Positions 59,640-64,000 of a DNA stretch of 64,000 nucleotides are shown piece by piece (the stretch's first letter is position 1; every line of letters begins with the position of its first letter). The notes under the pieces are model-generated. The model worked only from the letters and a program-made list of their open reading frames with translations, was not told the DNA's origin and did no database searches. Both the position numbers and the translations under genes were made by a program. This DNA is from Brachyhypopomus gauderio (Eukaryota; Chordata; Actinopteri; Gymnotiformes; Hypopomidae). The stretch lies in assembly GCF_052324685.1 (NCBI RefSeq), contig NW_027506902.1:176001-240000 (forward strand), read 5' to 3'.

Positions 59640-60749
59640 CTGACTAACTGCGTTTAAAATGCAGCTATTTCAGTAATTAGCCTGTGAGTAATTGGCGTTT
59701 ACCTTTTTTCAACAGTTCCGTTTTTAGCATGTGGGCTCAGTTGGTCACGTGAAAGCATTAGAAAAATGCCATTTAATAGGTGGCCAAAGGTCATTGTGCA
59801 AGAGATAAACATCTCTATTTTGAAACACTGATCAGACTTTTCTTGTAACATATTGTAATATAATCTGAATTTATTATTCTAATTTGCAAGTTTAGCATGT
59901 GATAATACACACATTTTGCATTTCGAATTTTTAGAAACCGAGAACAAAGACTTCTTAAGATACAATTTTAAGAAAGCTCTCAAATATTCTGCCAAAAAAA
60001 AAAAGATTATTATCAATTACATTTCACTTTAAAATTACAGCATTAGCGTCATATTTGACCAAAGGTATTGGTACAAAAGGCAACAGTTTCTGGGTCTGTT
60101 GTTAGAGCTCTACAGTAAGCCTGGCATTAAGTTAACTCAAGTTCAATCTTCTGGGTGAAAGTGCATCAAAATAAATTGACTTTGAAATGAAATGAACACC
60201 CACGTTTGCACCACTGTAGCTATTGCGTTTAAAAGTTTATTTATTTATTTTTTTTGTAAAGAATGTAACGTGATCGATCTTGCAAGCGAGACTGTGTCTT
60301 CATCAGCAGAGCCATAAAACGCTAACGGTCTACGAAGCGAAATCCACGCCGCTCTTTAGGCTCTCGGGCCTGCAAGAAAAATCGACATCACAAGCGGCCG
60401 ATGCCTCCACTTTTCCTCGCATCCGGCCTCCTGTCAGGGAGAATGGTTGATCTGGCCTTTCCAGCGGGATCCCGGCAGCCGGGGGATGATCCTAATGAAA
60501 AATCACGTTGGTTCTGCTACTCTGTATCATACTAGTCAAGCCGCTCGGCCGGCAAAGGGGGTAAATGTTAAGTCCGCCGTTTTGGTTCATCCAGCATTTT
60601 TGTATCCGCCGTGTTTAATGTGTGGAGAAGGGGTTTAGGGTTTTCCCTATACGACTATGAAAGTACTTCATTCCTGAGAGGCCGTTGTGTGTCTGTGGTT
60701 GATACAGAGAGGCAGACGGGAAGAGTCTGAGGACAAACGTGCCTTATGG

Positions 60750-60793
<44 letters not shown>

Positions 60794-61733
60794 CACATTT
60801 TATTTGTCTTGGTTGTCTTTTTCACAGTACACACTATTTTGAGGATTTCATTTTTACACAACGGATCAGATAGAACAACTTCCCATTCCCTCCCCCGAAA
60901 ACTACAGAGAAGAGGAAGGCGGCAGAGCTCTTTTAAAAAGCTTTCATGGGGAATGGATGAAAGCGAGAGGATATGACCGCAGAATCACCTGTGAAGCCTC
61001 GATGTCCTCAAGGACTGTTTTCATCTCCATGTTTCCTCTCTAGCCCAGTTTGACATCGCGCAGAACCACGCGCGCCGCTTTTGGGTTACAGCGGTCACTC
61101 ATTATACCCCGCAGTGCGCAACACTTAGATTGTAAATTGATTTTCTTCTGAGATAGTGATTTAGACTTTCAATGAGATATTTTAAAAATGTGCTAAAATC
61201 TGTGGAATTTTAATTAGCTGCTAGATAACAGAGGAATTCATTTGTTAACAGAAACTATATAATATAAAATATAATATAAAATATTTCTTACGAAAACACT
61301 TGAAAGCTGAAAGCTGTTTTTAGCCAACAAGTTGATGTCGTGCCAGTAATGATGTGAACGTCTCCCTTTCTCTGTCTTACATACACAAATTCAGTGAAAT
61401 CGCCTTGAAAGATGCTTCACTGTAGGTCACGTTAGTGTTTCGACATTGATTTAAACCAAATGTGTTTTTTTTTTCACACGTTCTCTAATTTAAAACAGAA
61501 TTTGGAATGTTAGAGTGCCACGGACAGACATGGCAAATCATCCCATTTAATTATGCTGATCAAAAACATTTCCAAACTATTCGCTTTCATAAAATATTTG
61601 CTCACATATTAGGTCACCTTCATTTACGATGTTTATATAGTCTGAATGCTCATGTTTTGATTGTGTGCTTACGGTAAATAATAAGCTTGACGGGTATTCA
61701 GTTTACATTTACGAGTGCGTGTGCGATTGTGTG

Positions 61734-61737
<4 letters not shown>
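59640..61737. other. gene-free stretch, possible regulatory DNA
   Basis: No gene seen. 60280-60560 is non-repetitive, of balanced composition and keeps CpG dinucleotides, so it is a reasonable candidate for a conserved non-coding element. A (GA)n tract lies at about 60750-60790. Confidence 0.3.

Positions 61738-61810
<73 letters not shown>
61738..61810. repeat. (GT)n microsatellite next to the hAT element
   Basis: About 36 GT units ending some 40 bases before the left end of the hAT element. Confidence 0.95.
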
Positions 61811-61811
<1 letters not shown>

Positions 61812-61852
61812 CAGGCGTGCGAGACCTTGGCTTCCCCATCGATAGGTTAAAG

Positions 61853-62681
61853 CAGGGATGTCAAAGTCAAATGCACCGAGGGCCAAAAAACCAAATTTGC
61901 AACAAGCCGAGGGCCGGACTGGTTCAATGTTTATTAAAACATTGAAATGATTGCACATAGCCTATTGAACCAAGACCTAACACAGTGTTTATTATTTAAT
62001 GCTTAAATGAATAAAGCAATACTTTCTTATGGATCTGTCAGTAATTTCAAGTGAAAAAATTTTTCAACAAGCAAACTGATAAAAACAAACTTCCTTCAAA
62101 GAAAACATGTCCTGTACATTAAATGAATAAAGTAATAAAGGTTTGAAAAGTACTGGAATTTAGGCTAAAGCACTTGAAAATGCTTGAAATTGTAACTACT
62201 TCGTTTCACAACAAATGAACAGTTAACAAATACGAGCCTCTTGAGAGAACGTGAAGACGTTAAGATTGAAAATAAACAACCATTAAATAATGTGAATAAA
62301 AGCGAATTATGTCGAATCATTTCGAATATATGTATAAATATTTAACTTAATTAAGTTTAACGTGCTGGTGCGCACAACGTTACAAAATTCGAGAGGTGCA
62401 CGACCTCGCGAATCGACAGCGCGCGACGCCCTCGCGCACGGGCGGAGCCACTGCGATTACGTCATTTTCGCCGAGCGGACCTTTGCCGCTTGTGTGCGCT
62501 GCAGTGACTTCGCGGGCTACCGTTGCATTGTGGGGAATGTAGTGTTTGTGCGTGCAAAACACCAGCGGGCGGCTGTGGCCTGCGGGCCGGTTCTAATAGT
62601 AATTAAATATCATCCAGGGGGCCATAGATAATCAATTCGCGGGCCGGATCTGGCCCGCGGGCCTTGACTTTGACATATGTG
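61853..62681. mobile_element. hAT-type non-autonomous transposon with 8-base target duplication
   Basis: Left end CAGGGATGTCAAAGTCAA; inverted right end CACATATGTCAAAGTCAAGG, both followed by GGCC/GGGCC words. The exact 8-base direct repeat GGTTAAAG flanks it at 61845-61852 and 62682-62689. TIRs beginning CA(G) and 8-base duplications define the hAT superfamily. At 829 bases with no transposase, it is non-autonomous. It is A/T-rich on the left and CpG-rich on the right (about 62380-62600). Confidence 0.92.
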
Positions 62682-62689
62682 GGTTAAAG

Positions 62690-64000
62690 GCTGCCGCGCC
62701 GGGCTGCCTGAGCGCGTGATTAGCTGCATGTTCAGTAATTCAGACTGTGTGACGGAGCTATTGACTCTGCCATCGACTGCCTTGTAGGTGGGGGGAAGAG
62801 AGAGAGAGAGAAAAAAATGCATCGATTGATTGACCCCAAATTAGCCCCATGCATTCCACGCTCCTTAGTCATTTAGGGCGTCTTCATTGGAATCCAGCCG
62901 CCGGCGTGGTTTATCTATTCGAAAGACAGTAAGGAAAGTACAGCCAAGTTACTGATCAGAGACGCGACGATGCTGGTAACACTAGCTTTTGTTATTAGGA
63001 ATATGCATACGCCAGTTAACGTTAATCTGGTAACAAAAGACACATGGTGAACTGTTTGATATTTTCCTCTTTCTTTAGAAGGCTTCTGTGAAAGGATTTG
63101 CTCTTGTCCTGACCTAGTCGCGCCATGGAAACGTCTGATAATGTGAGACACCAGTCGGGTTCCTTTTAAGCACCCCTTTAGAAATGTCAAGAGACATAGA
63201 CGGACTCTGTGTTGGTCAACCAGTAGTAATGACCTACGCGATCGCTGTTAGATGTCGTAAGGACGTGAGGACGTATTTAAAAGCACGCGCTTCCGGCGTA
63301 CATATAAACCCAGACACATTCAGAAGTGCGATGCTCACAACTTGGAATGGAAACTGAAAGGCGCGGCAACTAATTAGTATATTTTCCCAACCATATTTTT
63401 AATCAGATTTGTAACAGCTCCACTGACTGCAATCTCGCCTTAATTCGTACAGCTCTGAAAACACTTTGGGAGCACGAGCATATTTGAGCATATTCCCGCC
63501 CCTTTAACGCCCGATAAGTCTTGGGTTGTACATCCTAAAGTATGTCAGTTCTATAACCATTAAAGACCTATTCATCCACATATCCATCTACAGTATCGTG
63601 GCTATAATTAGCAGGGATGCTATTCTATGACCCACGGTAAGTGCTGCGCTCATTTTCTCTGGGCCTGCTGGTGGAATTGCCGAGTTAACAGGGTAATTTA
63701 GTTCGACGTTGCGCTGAGGTTATCCGGGTAGCAAGGGTTGTAATCGCAATGACTTTAAAGGGCCAGCACTTCACCTCACCTTACACTGTCTCATTTACAG
63801 GCAACCTTCATGCAAGGCGTGCAGGGCATCAGGAAACTACATCTGCCACTCCCAAAGGTGCTGCAGTATTAGAGCGCGGCATGCAACAGTCTGTCTACAG
63901 AGAGAGAGAACAGGCCTTTTGACTCATACTGACTCTCGTTCGCTCTCTCTTCCTCGCTTTGCTGGAAGCAGACTGTTGTTAAACATTTCTCCAGCTCTTA
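62690..64000. other. gene-free right end of window
   Basis: No exon recognised. A weak TATA-like context (GTATTTAAAAG, near 63271) with TATAAACCC shortly after might mark a promoter. The final 120 bases are rich in GA and CT and resemble 5' UTR sequence, but nothing is diagnostic. Confidence 0.3.

Noticed and set aside
62362..62631. 89-residue frame at 62.4 kb
   Set aside because: Lies wholly inside the hAT element and has no transposase motifs.

Overview
This is a eukaryotic window, almost certainly from a teleost fish. Three protein-coding genes can be read from spliced exons with GT/AG junctions, and their products match vertebrate families. The sequence between them is dense in (CA)n/(GT)n and (GA)n microsatellites, minisatellites and fish-type transposon remnants (hAT, Tc1/mariner, L2-like and other LINEs). 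I cannot name the species.

Layout: (1) 1-5100 holds no recognisable gene. (2) 5187-29110 is atp1a3, the neuronal Na+/K+-ATPase alpha-3 catalytic subunit, + strand. It has 21 coding exons and a 1008-residue product; intron 1 is 11.9 kb and intron 19 carries an antisense LINE. (3) About 29930-33624 is rabac1 (PRA1, prenylated Rab acceptor), - strand, five coding exons, 189 residues, tail-to-tail with atp1a3. (4) About 34400-48840 is dedd2 (death-effector-domain DNA-binding protein), + strand, four coding exons, 380 residues, head-to-head with rabac1 and with a 9.3 kb last intron. (5) 46.5-51.5 kb is mostly repeats. (6) 51.6-52.9 kb is a CpG-rich, promoter-like segment with a full match to the REST/NRSF (RE1) consensus, followed by about 11 kb with no provable exon, only transposons and possible regulatory DNA. 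ATP1A3, RABAC1 and DEDD2 lie in one neighbourhood on human chromosome 19q13.2, so this is conserved synteny. POU2F2 is a human neighbour of DEDD2 and is one candidate for a gene starting in the right-hand part, but no exon of it is identified here.

The three genes do not form a pathway: atp1a3 is a plasma-membrane ion pump, rabac1 acts in Golgi/endosomal vesicle trafficking, and dedd2 is a nuclear/nucleolar apoptosis-linked protein. I found no new gene system. The most interesting points are: (a) atp1a3 exon 13 sits between a (TG)n tract touching its acceptor and a (CA)n tract touching its donor, which could pair in the transcript; (b) CA/GT repeats lie close to splice sites in about half of the atp1a3 introns; (c) two introns expected from mammalian ATP1A genes are absent; (d) a full RE1 consensus with a second near-match; (e) a roughly 50-residue insertion inside the DEDD2 death effector domain; (f) an alternative terminal exon candidate in dedd2; (g) transposons with readable termini and target-site duplications; and (h) two unusual minisatellites.
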